Positions 15,478 through 23,481 of a stretch of 64,000 bases of DNA are shown piece after piece. The translations under genes and the position numbers were made by a program. The stretch spans positions 221,300 through 285,299 of the forward strand of contig JAFAYE010000001.1 of assembly GCA_019240525.1 (NCBI GenBank), read 5' to 3'. Every line of letters begins with the position of its first letter. The first letter of the stretch is position 1. Below the pieces are notes generated by a model that was not told the origin of the DNA, searched no databases, and saw nothing but the letters and a program-made list of their open reading frames with translations. The stretch comes from Candidatus Eremiobacterota bacterium (lineage in GTDB: Bacteria; Vulcanimicrobiota; Vulcanimicrobiia; Vulcanimicrobiales; Vulcanimicrobiaceae).

Positions 15478-16869
15478 CTAAGGCGAGATGGTTACGGGCG
15501 CGACCACGCTTTCTTGGCCGAAACCATCGGTGAAACTAGCCACGACGGTATAGCGTGTCGCCTCGGTCACGACGGGTGCGCGTAAGGAAACCGCGCTGGT
15601 TTCGGGACCGATGTCGACGCCCGAGATCTCATGCGATTGCAAATCGGTCAGCGCAACCCGCATGCCGCTGCGCGGCGAAATGATGCGCACGCGAATCGAT
15701 CCGCCGCTCTGCACGTTTGGCGTCAGCACTTCAAACGTCCCGTTCTCGTCGGCGTTGGCGGCGCCCGATGACGCCGGATTATCGTCGCCTGCAATCGGTG
15801 ACGACGCACCGATTGCGCTATCTTGATCGGCGAGCACGGCGAGCCCGGCCATCGACTCGGCGGCGGTGCGCCCCTTGGTAACGTGCAGCACGACGCGCAT
15901 TTCCCCAAGGCTTTTGAGCGGCGGAATGACGAAAGCGGTGTGACCTGCGTGTGAAAACGGCCGCTGTTGCCAAATCGTCCCGTCGGTTCCCTGCAACCGT
16001 ACGTAGCCCGAGTCGCCCGCGGCAGCGTAGTCAACGGCAACCGTCTCGCCGGGCTTGGCGACGGCGGGGGTGACCGCTATCGAATCGATTTGCGCCGCCG
16101 CCGGGATCTTGGCCGCGATCGTATTGAGAACGCGCGTTTCCGTCGCGGCGCCCAACGGACCGGTTATCGTCATCCGCAAGGTGTAGGCGCCGGGATCGTT
16201 CGACGACGCAATGGCCACGGGAATGGATCCGGAGAAATTGCCGAGCGATCCGCCCTGGACGCGCCGGCCATCCGGAGCGATAACCGAGTAGGATAGCTTT
16301 CCGGCGCCCGCGGCGTCATATTCGGCGCGAACCGTCGTCCCCGCGATCGCCTCGGGCGGCACCGCAAAGGCGGAGATCCGCGGCATCGTTGCGTGGATCA
16401 GCGCCACTGCACCGGCAGAAAAGATCAGTGCTGCTGCAGCGATCGACGCCGCAGCACCGTAGACGCCCTTGCGGTTGCGCCGCGCGGGCGCGGGCGCTTC
16501 GACAATGCATCGCACGCCGTCACCGACCACTTCCGTGATGGCGCGGTCGAACGAGCCGAAATCGCGTAGCCACAGGGGCACGCGTGTCGCACCGCTGGAG
16601 AGCGGTGCGACCTCGAAGAGTGCGGGGTATGCCAAGAGCGCATCGCCGCTCCGGGTAACGACCCAGGTACGGCAAATGACCGCGCAGCTCGTTCGATTCA
16701 CCACCCGCAACGCGTAGGTCGCAACGCCGCGGCGCCGATCGAACTCCGCCAGCGCGAAGAACGCGGAGACGCTGCCGGCCAGCGTTTGCACCGCACTTCC
16801 CGAGCCGAATTGCGCGGACGACACAATCTCGCCGGCCGGGACGGTCGCCAACGCCGTGGCATGGGTCAC
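15478..16869 (-). CDS. Tad-locus membrane protein of unknown function
   Basis: Not recognised. From GTG 16869 the product is 463 aa. One membrane segment near residues 150-170 (GAAASIAAAALIFSAGAVALI) separates a cytoplasmic N-terminal half containing a CxxxCRTW motif from a long beta-rich extracytoplasmic half that looks like three or four Ig-like repeats. The GTG shares four bases (GTGA) with the stop of the TadE-like gene, so it belongs to the minus arm of the Tad operon and is its last gene. A role in pilus assembly, anchoring or regulation is inferred from position only. Confidence 0.75.
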   Translation of the reverse strand: MTHATALATVPAGEIVSSAQFGSGSAVQTLAGSVSAFFALAEFDRRRGVATYALRVVNRTSCAVICRTWVVTRSGDALLAYPALFEVAPLSSGATRVPLWLRDFGSFDRAITEVVGDGVRCIVEAPAPARRNRKGVYGAAASIAAAALIFSAGAVALIHATMPRISAFAVPPEAIAGTTVRAEYDAAGAGKLSYSVIAPDGRRVQGGSLGNFSGSIPVAIASSNDPGAYTLRMTITGPLGAATETRVLNTIAAKIPAAAQIDSIAVTPAVAKPGETVAVDYAAAGDSGYVRLQGTDGTIWQQRPFSHAGHTAFVIPPLKSLGEMRVVLHVTKGRTAAESMAGLAVLADQDSAIGASSPIAGDDNPASSGAANADENGTFEVLTPNVQSGGSIRVRIISPRSGMRVALTDLQSHEISGVDIGPETSAVSLRAPVVTEATRYTVVASFTDGFGQESVVAPVTISP

Positions 16870-17324
16870 TGCGAGATCACCATCTGCGACGTGCTCGCCA
16901 TATTCATCACCAGCGGCGCGCCTTGGCTTCGCGGCAAATACGGAAGCATAAATGAAAACGGGTAGTTCACCGTTACCGAAACGACGCATCCCGGCGCGTT
17001 GCCGGATTGACCCGACGCGCACTGATTTGGCGGCCAACTCGCGGTCACGGTGATGTTATTGGCATTGGTTGCGCCTTCTGAAAGGGTTCGGACGTACGTT
17101 TGAATGTCGGCTTGGGTGGCGTTGCAATGATCGAGCAACGTACACTGCGAGCCGCGCACAATCGCCCAACGAGCGCCTTGGCGCGCCAGCTGGGCAACAA
17201 ATGCATACGTGTACATCGCACGCCCAAAGTCGATGATGCTAAAAAGCAGCGCGAGAATGACTGCCATGACGATCGCCGTCTCGGGCATGCTCGCCCCGCG
17301 CTGATGGGCTCCGACGAATCTCAC
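16866..17324 (-). CDS. TadE-like pseudopilin
   Basis: A 152-aa protein with the TadE pattern: a short N-terminus, the motif GASMPETAIVMAVILALLF (processing-type Gly plus Glu at the sixth position after it) and a membrane helix ending in DFGRAMYTYA, followed by a small exported domain with two or three Cys. The start is GTG 17324, overlapping the stop of the upstream TadE gene (GTGA). The frame is open much further upstream, but that part runs antisense to no family and over the other TadE gene, so I rejected it. TadE/TadF pseudopilins are cleaved by the Tad prepilin peptidase and join the Flp pilus base. Confidence 0.87.
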   Translation of the reverse strand: MRFVGAHQRGASMPETAIVMAVILALLFSIIDFGRAMYTYAFVAQLARQGARWAIVRGSQCTLLDHCNATQADIQTYVRTLSEGATNANNITVTASWPPNQCASGQSGNAPGCVVSVTVNYPFSFMLPYLPRSQGAPLVMNMASTSQMVISQ

Positions 17325-17788
17325 TGATTTCCCACCGGCATCGTGGCGGCGCCGCTGACCGGAATGTTGTTTGGAATGCCTGGATAGTGCAAGAGCGAGG
17401 CGAACGTGCCGTTCACTTGCACCTTGACATAGTAGACCAGACTGGTAGAGACGGCGTTGGTATTGTTGGCGGGACAGGGCGAGAGCGTGCCGTTGAGCGT
17501 ACAGACGATCGACGACGTCACGGTCCAGTTGGCCAGGTTCTGCGCGTCCTGCAACGAGGCACTTCGCGTTCCCGAACCATTCACCGATGCGTCGGCGGCC
17601 GTTTGCAGGTTCTGAGCCGCGTACTGAACGCCGGCTCGAGCCGCGTGGCTGGCAAGAATTGCGAAATATGTGTATCGCCCGACTTCGATCAGCCCGATGA
17701 GCATGAAGACGAGTACCGGCGCGACGATGGCGAACTCGATGAGGCTCGTGCCGCGATCGCACCGAAGCTTCGTTGCAGTTTCTGTCAT
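17321..17788 (-). CDS. TadE-like pseudopilin
   Basis: A 155-aa TadE family protein, with RGTSLIEFAIVAPVLVFMLI near residues 12-31 and IEVGRYTYFAILASHAARAG after it. The Gly-x4-Glu arrangement fits prepilin peptidase processing. The exported part is small and contains two Cys. Its ATG shares four bases with the stop of the upstream TadG-like gene (ATGA), and its TGA is shared with the GTG of the downstream TadE. Together they provide two minor pilins of the Tad apparatus. Confidence 0.9.
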   Translation of the reverse strand: MTETATKLRCDRGTSLIEFAIVAPVLVFMLIGLIEVGRYTYFAILASHAARAGVQYAAQNLQTAADASVNGSGTRSASLQDAQNLANWTVTSSIVCTLNGTLSPCPANNTNAVSTSLVYYVKVQVNGTFASLLHYPGIPNNIPVSGAATMPVGNQ

Positions 17789-18993
17789 TCCGATACCACC
17801 GCTTGCTTGATGAGTGCCTGATTTGGCGAGGGCGTGGCGAAATCGTAGGCGCTATTCTGGTTGAAGTTCATCGAGCCGAAGACTAGGATCACGTAGTTGC
17901 CGTTCTGATCGTCGAAGTTGGCGCCTGTCGAGCCCGGCGCATAGATCAAGCCGGTCATGTTGACGTTCGGTCCATTGAAATTAATGCTCGACGTATTGCT
18001 GGGAACCTGATAGTAGAGCACGCCGGCCTCGTTTCCCGATGTCGGCGGCGAAAGCGAGACGCTCTGGTTATCGAAGTTCGGCCCGTTGGCCCCGGCGGGA
18101 ACGTAGAGCGTCACCCCCGTGCCGGTAATGACGGCTTGGTTGTCGTTGAAGTTTCCGTCGAGGACATAGAGCCCGGGCGCAAACGTGATCGTGCCGCCGT
18201 CAAGATTCAAGCCGCTATAACAGCCCGGATAAATGGTCCCGCTGTGACCGTTTGAATTGTAGGACTGACAGTTGGAAATCGAGGGCGGGTTGGCCGCGAG
18301 ATAGGCACAACCGGGTATCTCCGGGCACGGATCGGCAACGGGCATCGCGGGGCCCGGTGTCGCCTCGGTAAAGGTGGTCCCACCCATGTTAGGACTCGGC
18401 CCGGCGATGCCGATGCTTGGCGAAGAGATGGTTCCCCCGTTGAAGTCGGCGCTGTAGTTGATTGCAATCGCGCAACCCGCCGCGTTCACCGTGGCATTAT
18501 TAAAGCTCGACCACGAGCTATTGCTAAGAAGATAAATACAAGCACCCTTTTGCGCGGGGATCACGCTCGCCGCCGCTTGGGTCGTCTCCGTTGCCGTGGC
18601 GTAACCGAAAAGGCGCTCGAAGAACGTCGGCACGTTTTGTGAGGTGACCTGAACGAAGACCGAGCAAGGATTACCCGAGTAGGGGCCGTTCGCGGGCGGA
18701 TTGTGCACGGCGACCGCAACGCTGCCGCCGTTAATGAATCCGTTGTTCGCCGCATTCGTGTAAGCGGCGCTTTGAGCCGCACTTTGATTCGGGCAGCCGG
18801 CATGCAAGAGGGCCTCGGCGCCGCCGGCGGCGGCCGCGTCAGTAGCGCTCTGTTGCGCCTGCTGGCGATACTCGAGAAATCCGACGTCCACGCCAACGCC
18901 GCCGAAGCCGAGGAGCGTCATGAGACAGAGCCCAACCAGCGGCAAAACCTGTCCAGCTTCGCTTCTGCGGCGGTACAATCGTGAGGTGCTCAT
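17785..18993 (-). CDS. TadG-like Flp pilus assembly protein with diverged NFNG-type repeats
   Basis: A 402-aa protein with the TadG N-terminus: a basic start, RRSEAGQVLPLVGLCLMTLL, then GVGVDVGFLEYRQQAQQSATDAAAAGGA, typical of membrane-anchored TadG-like proteins. The exported part carries repeated Asn-Phe-Asn/Asp motifs (DFNGG, NFNDN, NFDNQ, NFNGP, NFDDQ, NFNQN), a weaker version of the repeat in the neighbouring paralog. It is paralogous to the gene at 18990, sharing the N-terminus, the PCPEIPGCAYLAANP segment and the end sequence IKQAVVSE. Overlaps both neighbours by four bases. Repeats of this spacing suggest a beta-helix exposed near the pilus, which is inference. Confidence 0.88.
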   Translation of the reverse strand: MSTSRLYRRRSEAGQVLPLVGLCLMTLLGFGGVGVDVGFLEYRQQAQQSATDAAAAGGAEALLHAGCPNQSAAQSAAYTNAANNGFINGGSVAVAVHNPPANGPYSGNPCSVFVQVTSQNVPTFFERLFGYATATETTQAAASVIPAQKGACIYLLSNSSWSSFNNATVNAAGCAIAINYSADFNGGTISSPSIGIAGPSPNMGGTTFTEATPGPAMPVADPCPEIPGCAYLAANPPSISNCQSYNSNGHSGTIYPGCYSGLNLDGGTITFAPGLYVLDGNFNDNQAVITGTGVTLYVPAGANGPNFDNQSVSLSPPTSGNEAGVLYYQVPSNTSSINFNGPNVNMTGLIYAPGSTGANFDDQNGNYVILVFGSMNFNQNSAYDFATPSPNQALIKQAVVSE

Positions 18994-20177
18994 TCGGCGA
19001 CAACGGCCTGTTTGACGAGCGAGGAGTTTGGCGGCGGCGTCGCCAGATCGACGGCGTTGCCGCCGTTGAAGTTGCCCGAGCCGAAGACCATGACCAAATA
19101 GCCGCCGGCAGTCCCGTTGAAATTTGCATTAATCGCCCCCGGCGCGTAGATCAGCCCACTGTAGTGACTGTTGGCCCCGTTGAAATTTGGCGCGCTCGTA
19201 TTGGTCGGAACCTGATAGTAGAGAACGCCCGCGTTGGTTCCGGTGGTTGGCGGGGAGAGCGTCGCAGTGGCGCCGTTGAAATTCGGAGCAGTGCCGCTAC
19301 TCGTGACGTACATCGTCACCCCGGTCCCACTAATGGTTGCGCCGTTGAAGTTCTGAGTGCCGGTGAATACGTAGTTTCCCGACATCGTGACGTTCGCGCC
19401 GTTGAGATTCAAATAACTGTAGCAGCCCGCCGGCACGTTGCCGGTGTAGCCGTTGTAATTCGCCGACTGGCAGCCCGTTGCGGAGAGCGGATTCGCGGCC
19501 AGATAGGCGCAGCCGGTGATTTCCGGACACGGATCGGCAACCGGAAGCATCGTCTGCGGCGTGGCCCCGAGAAAGGTCGCGCCGTTTTCATTTGGCGCCG
19601 CGCCGGCGTAGCCGATGCTCATGGCATTAATGGTCGCCCCGTTGAAATTCGCCGTATCGTTGATCAGGGCGCCGCATCTGGTTGCGGTAACGTTCGCGCC
19701 GTTGAAGTTCGACTGGACCGTCGGGCTCAGCAGATAGATGCACCCGCCGCCGGTCTGCGTGACGACCGCAACCGCATGCGTCGTTTCTGTCATCCCGGTT
19801 TGATAACCGAAGACCCGCGCAAAGAACGTGGCGACGTGGACGGTGCTTATGGTCACCGAAACCCCGCAGACGTTCCCGCTAAAAGGCCCGCTCGACGGCG
19901 GGTTGGCAACGCTGACGCTGACCGGAGCCGCGTTTGCAAAACCGTTGTTCGACGCGTTGAGATAGGCGGCGTTCTGCGCCGCCGATGAGTTTGGACAGCC
20001 GGCTTTGATCAGAGCGTCGGCACCGCCGGCGGCGGCCGCGTCGGTCGCGCTTTGCTGCGCCTGCTGGCGATACTCGAGGTAGCCGACGTCAACCCCGACA
20101 CCGGCAAAGCCCATCAAGGCCGTGAGAGCAAGCGCAATCAGCGGCAAGACCTGCCCGGCTTCCCGGGCGCGTCTCAT
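18990..20177 (-). CDS. TadG-like Flp pilus assembly protein with Asn-Phe-Asn-Gly repeats
   Basis: A 395-aa paralog of the next gene downstream. It has the TadG-type leader (REAGQVLPLIALALTALMGF), GVGVDVGYLEYRQQAQQSATDAAAAGGAD, then an exported region with seven close copies of NFNG (often NFNGAT/NFNGAN) plus one NLNGAN, spaced about 15-30 residues. Between them lies PCPEITGCAYLAANP, shared with the paralog. The first gene after the secretin in the minus Tad arm; ATG overlaps the secretin stop (ATGA). The two paralogs arose by tandem duplication; this copy keeps the more regular repeats. Confidence 0.88.
   Translation of the reverse strand: MRRAREAGQVLPLIALALTALMGFAGVGVDVGYLEYRQQAQQSATDAAAAGGADALIKAGCPNSSAAQNAAYLNASNNGFANAAPVSVSVANPPSSGPFSGNVCGVSVTISTVHVATFFARVFGYQTGMTETTHAVAVVTQTGGGCIYLLSPTVQSNFNGANVTATRCGALINDTANFNGATINAMSIGYAGAAPNENGATFLGATPQTMLPVADPCPEITGCAYLAANPLSATGCQSANYNGYTGNVPAGCYSYLNLNGANVTMSGNYVFTGTQNFNGATISGTGVTMYVTSSGTAPNFNGATATLSPPTTGTNAGVLYYQVPTNTSAPNFNGANSHYSGLIYAPGAINANFNGTAGGYLVMVFGSGNFNGGNAVDLATPPPNSSLVKQAVVAE
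19062..19709 (-). repeat. DNA repeat encoding NFNG rungs in the TadG-like gene
   Basis: On the plus strand the sequence GCGCCGTTGAARTT, or a one- to three-base variant, recurs about ten times (for example near 19062, 19117, 19178, 19273, 19339, 19396, 19638 and 19696). It encodes Asn-Phe-Asn-Gly-Ala on the minus strand. Copies are in frame but unevenly spaced, so this is a dispersed intragenic repeat, not a tandem array. Repeats this similar in DNA could recombine. Confidence 0.8.
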
Positions 20178-21601
20178 CGCGTAACGATCTCCGGCGTCAT
20201 GACGAACACGACGTCGGATTGCTGATTCTGATACGCCGTCGACGTAAACAGCTTGCCGAGGATCGGAATCGACGAGAGCAATGGAATCTTGGAGATTGTT
20301 TTCATCTCGAGACGGTTCACCAAGCCACCGAGAATGATGCTCTCGCCGGGCCGAGTGATGACGTCGGTGGAGAGTTTGCTCACCAGCAACGCCGGTATCG
20401 TGAAACCGGAGACGATGACGGCATTGGCATAATCGAGGCGCGAGACTTCGGGCGCAACGACGGCGTGTACCGATCCGTTGCCGAGAATCTCGGGCGTCAC
20501 GTTGAGCTGAACGCCGTAAGGCTGATACTGAACGTTGACCGCGCCAAGGCCAGTCGAGGTGACCACCGGTATCTCACCTCCGACTAAGAACGTCGCTTTC
20601 TGCCCCGGGGTGGTGACGAGGCTCGGGCTCGAGAGAACCTTCGCGTGCCCCTCCTGCATCAGCAAATTAAGCGTTGGCGCCAAAGTGACGGTCCGGAAGA
20701 ACGGCTGAACCGTGAAGCCGAGCCCCGAGCCCAGCAACGTCGGGTTCTCAATGACCGGGAACGACGCGCCGCCCAACTGATAGTTGGTTGGATTCGTCGC
20801 CGAGTTGAAGGTGGCCGATTGGAGCGAGAGGCCGAGGTTCGATTGCGCCGTTTTGTCGACTTCGAGCACGTACACTTTGATATCGATCTGACTGTTGCTC
20901 AAGGCGTTGAGCCGATCGATGAGCTCACCGTTGCTCGCGAGATATGGACCGGCGAGACCGCGCGCCCGGTCTAAAATGGCTTGCGCCGTGACCGCATCGG
21001 CCGCGTTGCCGCTGACAATCACGTTGCCCCGGCCGTCGGGATCCACCCGAATGTCGGTGGCTCCGGGAATGTTCGAAATGGCGCGCTGCAGCATGCCGAG
21101 ATTTTGCGAAATCGTCACCGCGTTCACGAGCACGGAGTTTTGAGCTTTGACGACGGGTTCGAAGCGCGAGACGATGTCGCTGAGCTGCTGGAACTGGGCG
21201 CCGTCGCTGACGGTTCCGCGCACCACGATCGAATGGTCGAAACTGACGACTTGCACGCCGGGCGCACCGATCGCACTTCGCAGCATCTGCGCGAGGTCGT
21301 CGAGTTGCTGCTCGGTGACCGTAACCTCGTAGGTCTCGCGCCGGCCGCCGGCCCAGATGAAGACGGTGGTATGTCCCGGGTCTTTTCCGTTGACCACGAC
21401 CTGGGACGTTCCGACGGGGACGACGCCGGCGATGCGGCCATCACCGACCGCGACCCGCGTCAGACCCTCGGCCTTCAATAGCACCGAATGACCGGATTGA
21501 ATCGAAAGCAGCATCACCTGATCGGCCCGGACGGGAGCCGTGTAGGCTGCGATCCCCGCGGCTGCGAGAAACGCAAAAGTCCGACGAGTGATCAAATTCA
21601 T
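20174..21601 (-). CDS. cpaC: Tad secretin CpaC/RcpA
   Basis: A 475-aa outer-membrane secretin of the type II/III family. It has a signal peptide ending near PVRADQ, then the pilus-specific N-terminal domain (LLSIQSGHSVLLKAEGLTRVAVGD, with VVVNGKDPGHTTVFIW), two BON-like stretches around ISQNLGMLQRAISNIPG, and the secretin core with VLSSPSLVTTPGQKATFLVGGEIPV and the end GESIILGGLV. It forms the pore through which the Flp pilus leaves. It is the first gene of the minus arm, starting with ATG 21601; its stop overlaps the TadG-like gene. No RcpB/CpaD is visible in the window. Confidence 0.93.
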   Translation of the reverse strand: MNLITRRTFAFLAAAGIAAYTAPVRADQVMLLSIQSGHSVLLKAEGLTRVAVGDGRIAGVVPVGTSQVVVNGKDPGHTTVFIWAGGRRETYEVTVTEQQLDDLAQMLRSAIGAPGVQVVSFDHSIVVRGTVSDGAQFQQLSDIVSRFEPVVKAQNSVLVNAVTISQNLGMLQRAISNIPGATDIRVDPDGRGNVIVSGNAADAVTAQAILDRARGLAGPYLASNGELIDRLNALSNSQIDIKVYVLEVDKTAQSNLGLSLQSATFNSATNPTNYQLGGASFPVIENPTLLGSGLGFTVQPFFRTVTLAPTLNLLMQEGHAKVLSSPSLVTTPGQKATFLVGGEIPVVTSTGLGAVNVQYQPYGVQLNVTPEILGNGSVHAVVAPEVSRLDYANAVIVSGFTIPALLVSKLSTDVITRPGESIILGGLVNRLEMKTISKIPLLSSIPILGKLFTSTAYQNQQSDVVFVMTPEIVTR

Positions 21602-21748
21602 CTTTTGGATTATGCCACGGATCCGCGCGTTAACGCGTGAACGCAGCGCCGACGTTGAGTTAGAATCCCGTCGTTTGGGGCGGTGCTTTATTGCATCGAA
21701 GCCGCCGGGATGTCATGATTCACGGCACCAGGAGCCAAGGAGGTTTCC
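21602..21748. promoter_or_regulatory. Divergent Tad promoter region with perfect 12-bp palindrome
   Basis: The two Tad arms are transcribed away from this 147-base gap. CGCGTTAACGCG at 21626-21637 is a perfect palindrome, a plausible operator. A possible -10 for the minus arm is CATAAT on the minus strand (21614-21609), and for the plus arm TAGAAT at 21661-21666; neither has a good -35. The plus arm's first gene has an excellent Shine-Dalgarno (AAGGAGG) before ATG 21749. Confidence 0.5.
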
Positions 21749-22489
21749 ATGCGGCTTTATCGTCAGGTGGTTTTTCCTATATTCTGCTCACTGCTTTCGA
21801 CGCTGGGCGTTGCGGCAGCGGCGCAGCAGGAAGTTCCGCTTGCAACCGTCGCCCGTCAGGCTCATCTTGAGTACACGTGGTTGGCGGCGACGCGTGCCGT
21901 ACAACTGAGCGGCCCAGGTCTCGTGCTCGTTGTTCGCCCTGGCGACAGCTTGTACGAAGTCGACGATCGTGTCGAGGTAACAACGGTCACGCCACGCTAC
22001 ATCTCCAACGACATCTACGTCTCAACGACGCTTGCCACACATATCATCCACTTAGCACGGCAAGCCGAACTCGCCCGCGAGCAGGAAGCAGAAGCGGCGA
22101 GCCGAGTGAGCGAAGAGCAGCAGCAGCAACCCGGCGCGGCGGGACTCCTCGGCACGATCGTCCTCAATGCAACGCCGCTTCAAGGGGCAGAAGCAGTACT
22201 CGTAACGGGACAGGCGCCTGCGTCTGCTCCGATTCGGATCACGCTTCTGGCTACGCTCTCCTCCGAGCTGCCCAACGTTCTGCTCAGCCGTCACGATCTG
22301 ACGGCAGGGCCGGATGGGAAGTTCCAAGCGATCGTCCCGATTGCGCCCGACTACATGCGCGACTCATTCATCCACGTCCTGGCGACATCGTCGCCGGGTG
22401 TTATCTCGGCAAGCGCGCAGCTCTTGGTCCATCAACCAAACGCCGGAGTTACCGTTCCAACGGACGCGTTCCCCGGCGGCATTTGGTGA
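21749..22489 (+). CDS. Exported Tad-arm protein of unknown function
   Basis: A 246-aa protein with a signal peptide (cleavage near VAAAAQQ). Residues about 28-100 resemble the copper-amine-oxidase N-terminal-like domain found in many exported proteins (VARQAHLEYTWLAATRAVQL, then a conserved PGDSLYEVDDRV region). A short Glu/Gln-rich coiled segment (SRVSEEQQQQ) leads to a beta-rich C-terminal domain. It is the first gene of the plus arm, with a strong AAGGAGG ribosome site, and directly precedes the Flp pilin genes. Envelope localisation is likely; a role in pilus assembly or as a cell-wall anchor is inferred from position. Confidence 0.75.
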   Translation: MRLYRQVVFPIFCSLLSTLGVAAAAQQEVPLATVARQAHLEYTWLAATRAVQLSGPGLVLVVRPGDSLYEVDDRVEVTTVTPRYISNDIYVSTTLATHIIHLARQAELAREQEAEAASRVSEEQQQQPGAAGLLGTIVLNATPLQGAEAVLVTGQAPASAPIRITLLATLSSELPNVLLSRHDLTAGPDGKFQAIVPIAPDYMRDSFIHVLATSSPGVISASAQLLVHQPNAGVTVPTDAFPGGIW

Positions 22490-22499
22490 AAGGGGAATC

Positions 22500-22661
22500 A
22501 TGCATCGCATACTTAGTTCTCTTATCCGCGACGAAGAGGGCGCATCGATGGTCGAGTACGGCCTACTCGTAGCGCTGATCGCTCTCGTGGCTCTGGGCGC
22601 CGTCCAAACCTTGGGCGTCAACCTGGGCACGCTGTTCGGTCAAGTCGCAACTTCGCTATAA
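22500..22661 (+). CDS. flp: Flp family type IVb pilin (copy 1)
   Basis: 53-aa Flp prepilin. The basic/acidic leader ends at Gly14 (RDEEG), followed by ASMVEYGLLVALIALVALGAV with the processing glutamate at +5 (Glu19) and the Glu-Tyr pair typical of Flp. The Tad prepilin peptidase is expected to cut after Gly14. The Shine-Dalgarno AGGGGA lies six bases before ATG 22500. The neighbouring copy at 22725 is very similar but differs in the leader and C-terminus, so the fibre may contain two pilin types. Confidence 0.95.
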   Translation: MHRILSSLIRDEEGASMVEYGLLVALIALVALGAVQTLGVNLGTLFGQVATSL

Positions 22662-22724
22662 AACGCGAACCTTCAATCGCATACATCTAGCAACACTAAG
22701 CACACCACCAAATAAGGAGAAAAC

Positions 22725-22886
22725 ATGCTATCCACTCTTAATTCGATGATTCGCGACGAAGAAGGCGCAACGATGGTCGAGTATGGCCTGCTCGTTGCCC
22801 TCATCGCCCTGGTTGCGCTGGGCGCGGTCAAGACGATCGGTACCGGCCTGAGCACGCTCTTCGGCCAAGTCTCAAACTCGCTCTAA
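22725..22886 (+). CDS. flp: Flp family type IVb pilin (copy 2)
   Basis: 53-aa Flp prepilin paralogous to the one 64 bases upstream: leader MLSTLNSMIRDEEG, then ATMVEYGLLVALIALVALGAV with Glu19 and a short C-terminus ending SNSL. It has a stronger ribosome site (AAGGAG at seven bases) than copy 1 and is followed at once by the hairpin at 22901, as expected for a major subunit made in excess over the assembly proteins. Which copy is the major pilin cannot be read from sequence. Confidence 0.95.
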   Translation: MLSTLNSMIRDEEGATMVEYGLLVALIALVALGAVKTIGTGLSTLFGQVSNSL

Positions 22887-22900
22887 GGTCAACGCACGTA

Positions 22901-22956
22901 GGGTTGTGGGGCGCGAACGGCCGATGCGTTCGCGCCTCCCAACCCTTCCACTTTTT
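22901..22956 (+). terminator. Long hairpin plus T-run between pilin genes and assembly genes
   Basis: Arms 22901-22919 and 22927-22945 pair over 19 positions with one mismatch and one G-T, with a seven-base loop (GCCGATG), followed after a short spacer by TTTTT at 22952-22956. This is a strong intrinsic terminator shape. Because cpaA begins only six bases later and has no promoter of its own that I can see, it probably acts as a partial terminator (attenuator) that lets pilin mRNA exceed machinery mRNA, or as a 3' stabiliser. Confidence 0.82.
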
Positions 22957-22961
22957 CTGAC

Positions 22962-23471
22962 ATGACGATTGCAATTGCACTAACCCTGGCCGCCTGCGTG
23001 GCCGCAAGCTATACCGACGTGAGGGCGCGGCGCATTCCGAACGCGCTAACGGGTTCGCTTGCCGCCGCCGCGGCGATCGTTCACGCCTTCGGCGGGTGGC
23101 AGCAGCTGGTCGTCAGTCTCGGCGTCATGGCCCTGCTGACGATCGGCGGCGCGCTCATTTACTCTCGCGGCGGGATCGGCGGCGGCGACATCAAGTTGGC
23201 AATCGCCGCGTCCGGCATGCTGAGCTATCCGCTCTGCGTGCCCTTCCTACTCTATACCGCTCTTGCCGGCGGCGCACTAGCGGTGCTCTTTATCGCGCTG
23301 CGTCCCAACGAGCGACCCTCATTTTCACGCATCGCACTCACGACAATCGGCGCAACCAACGGCATCACGGCGCAGCGCGTTACGTTGCCCTACGCGGTGG
23401 CTTTTGCCGCCGGCGCGATCGTCGTCGCCCTATCGCAAAGCCTCCTCCCATTCTTGAGGATCAACCTGTAA
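22962..23471 (+). CDS. cpaA: Tad prepilin peptidase CpaA/TadV
   Basis: A 169-aa A24-family aspartic protease with about five or six membrane helices, the size of TadV-type peptidases lacking the methylase domain. The two catalytic aspartates are in YTDVRARRIPN (Asp19) and GGGDIKL (Asp76). It removes the leader from Flp and the TadE-like pseudopilins at the inner membrane. Starts at ATG 22962 directly after the T-run of the hairpin, so its translation may depend on readthrough. Confidence 0.92.
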   Translation: MTIAIALTLAACVAASYTDVRARRIPNALTGSLAAAAAIVHAFGGWQQLVVSLGVMALLTIGGALIYSRGGIGGGDIKLAIAASGMLSYPLCVPFLLYTALAGGALAVLFIALRPNERPSFSRIALTTIGATNGITAQRVTLPYAVAFAAGAIVVALSQSLLPFLRINL

Positions 23472-23481
23472 GGATAACTTC

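Noticed and set aside
17325-17762. Upstream extension of the second TadE-like gene
   Set aside because: It runs over the other TadE gene in another frame and is not hydrophobic where TadE needs it; GTG 17324 gives the normal protein.
19062-19709. CRISPR array
   Set aside because: Repeat units of about 14 bases are irregularly spaced and in frame, encoding NFNG; there are no uniform spacers and no cas genes.
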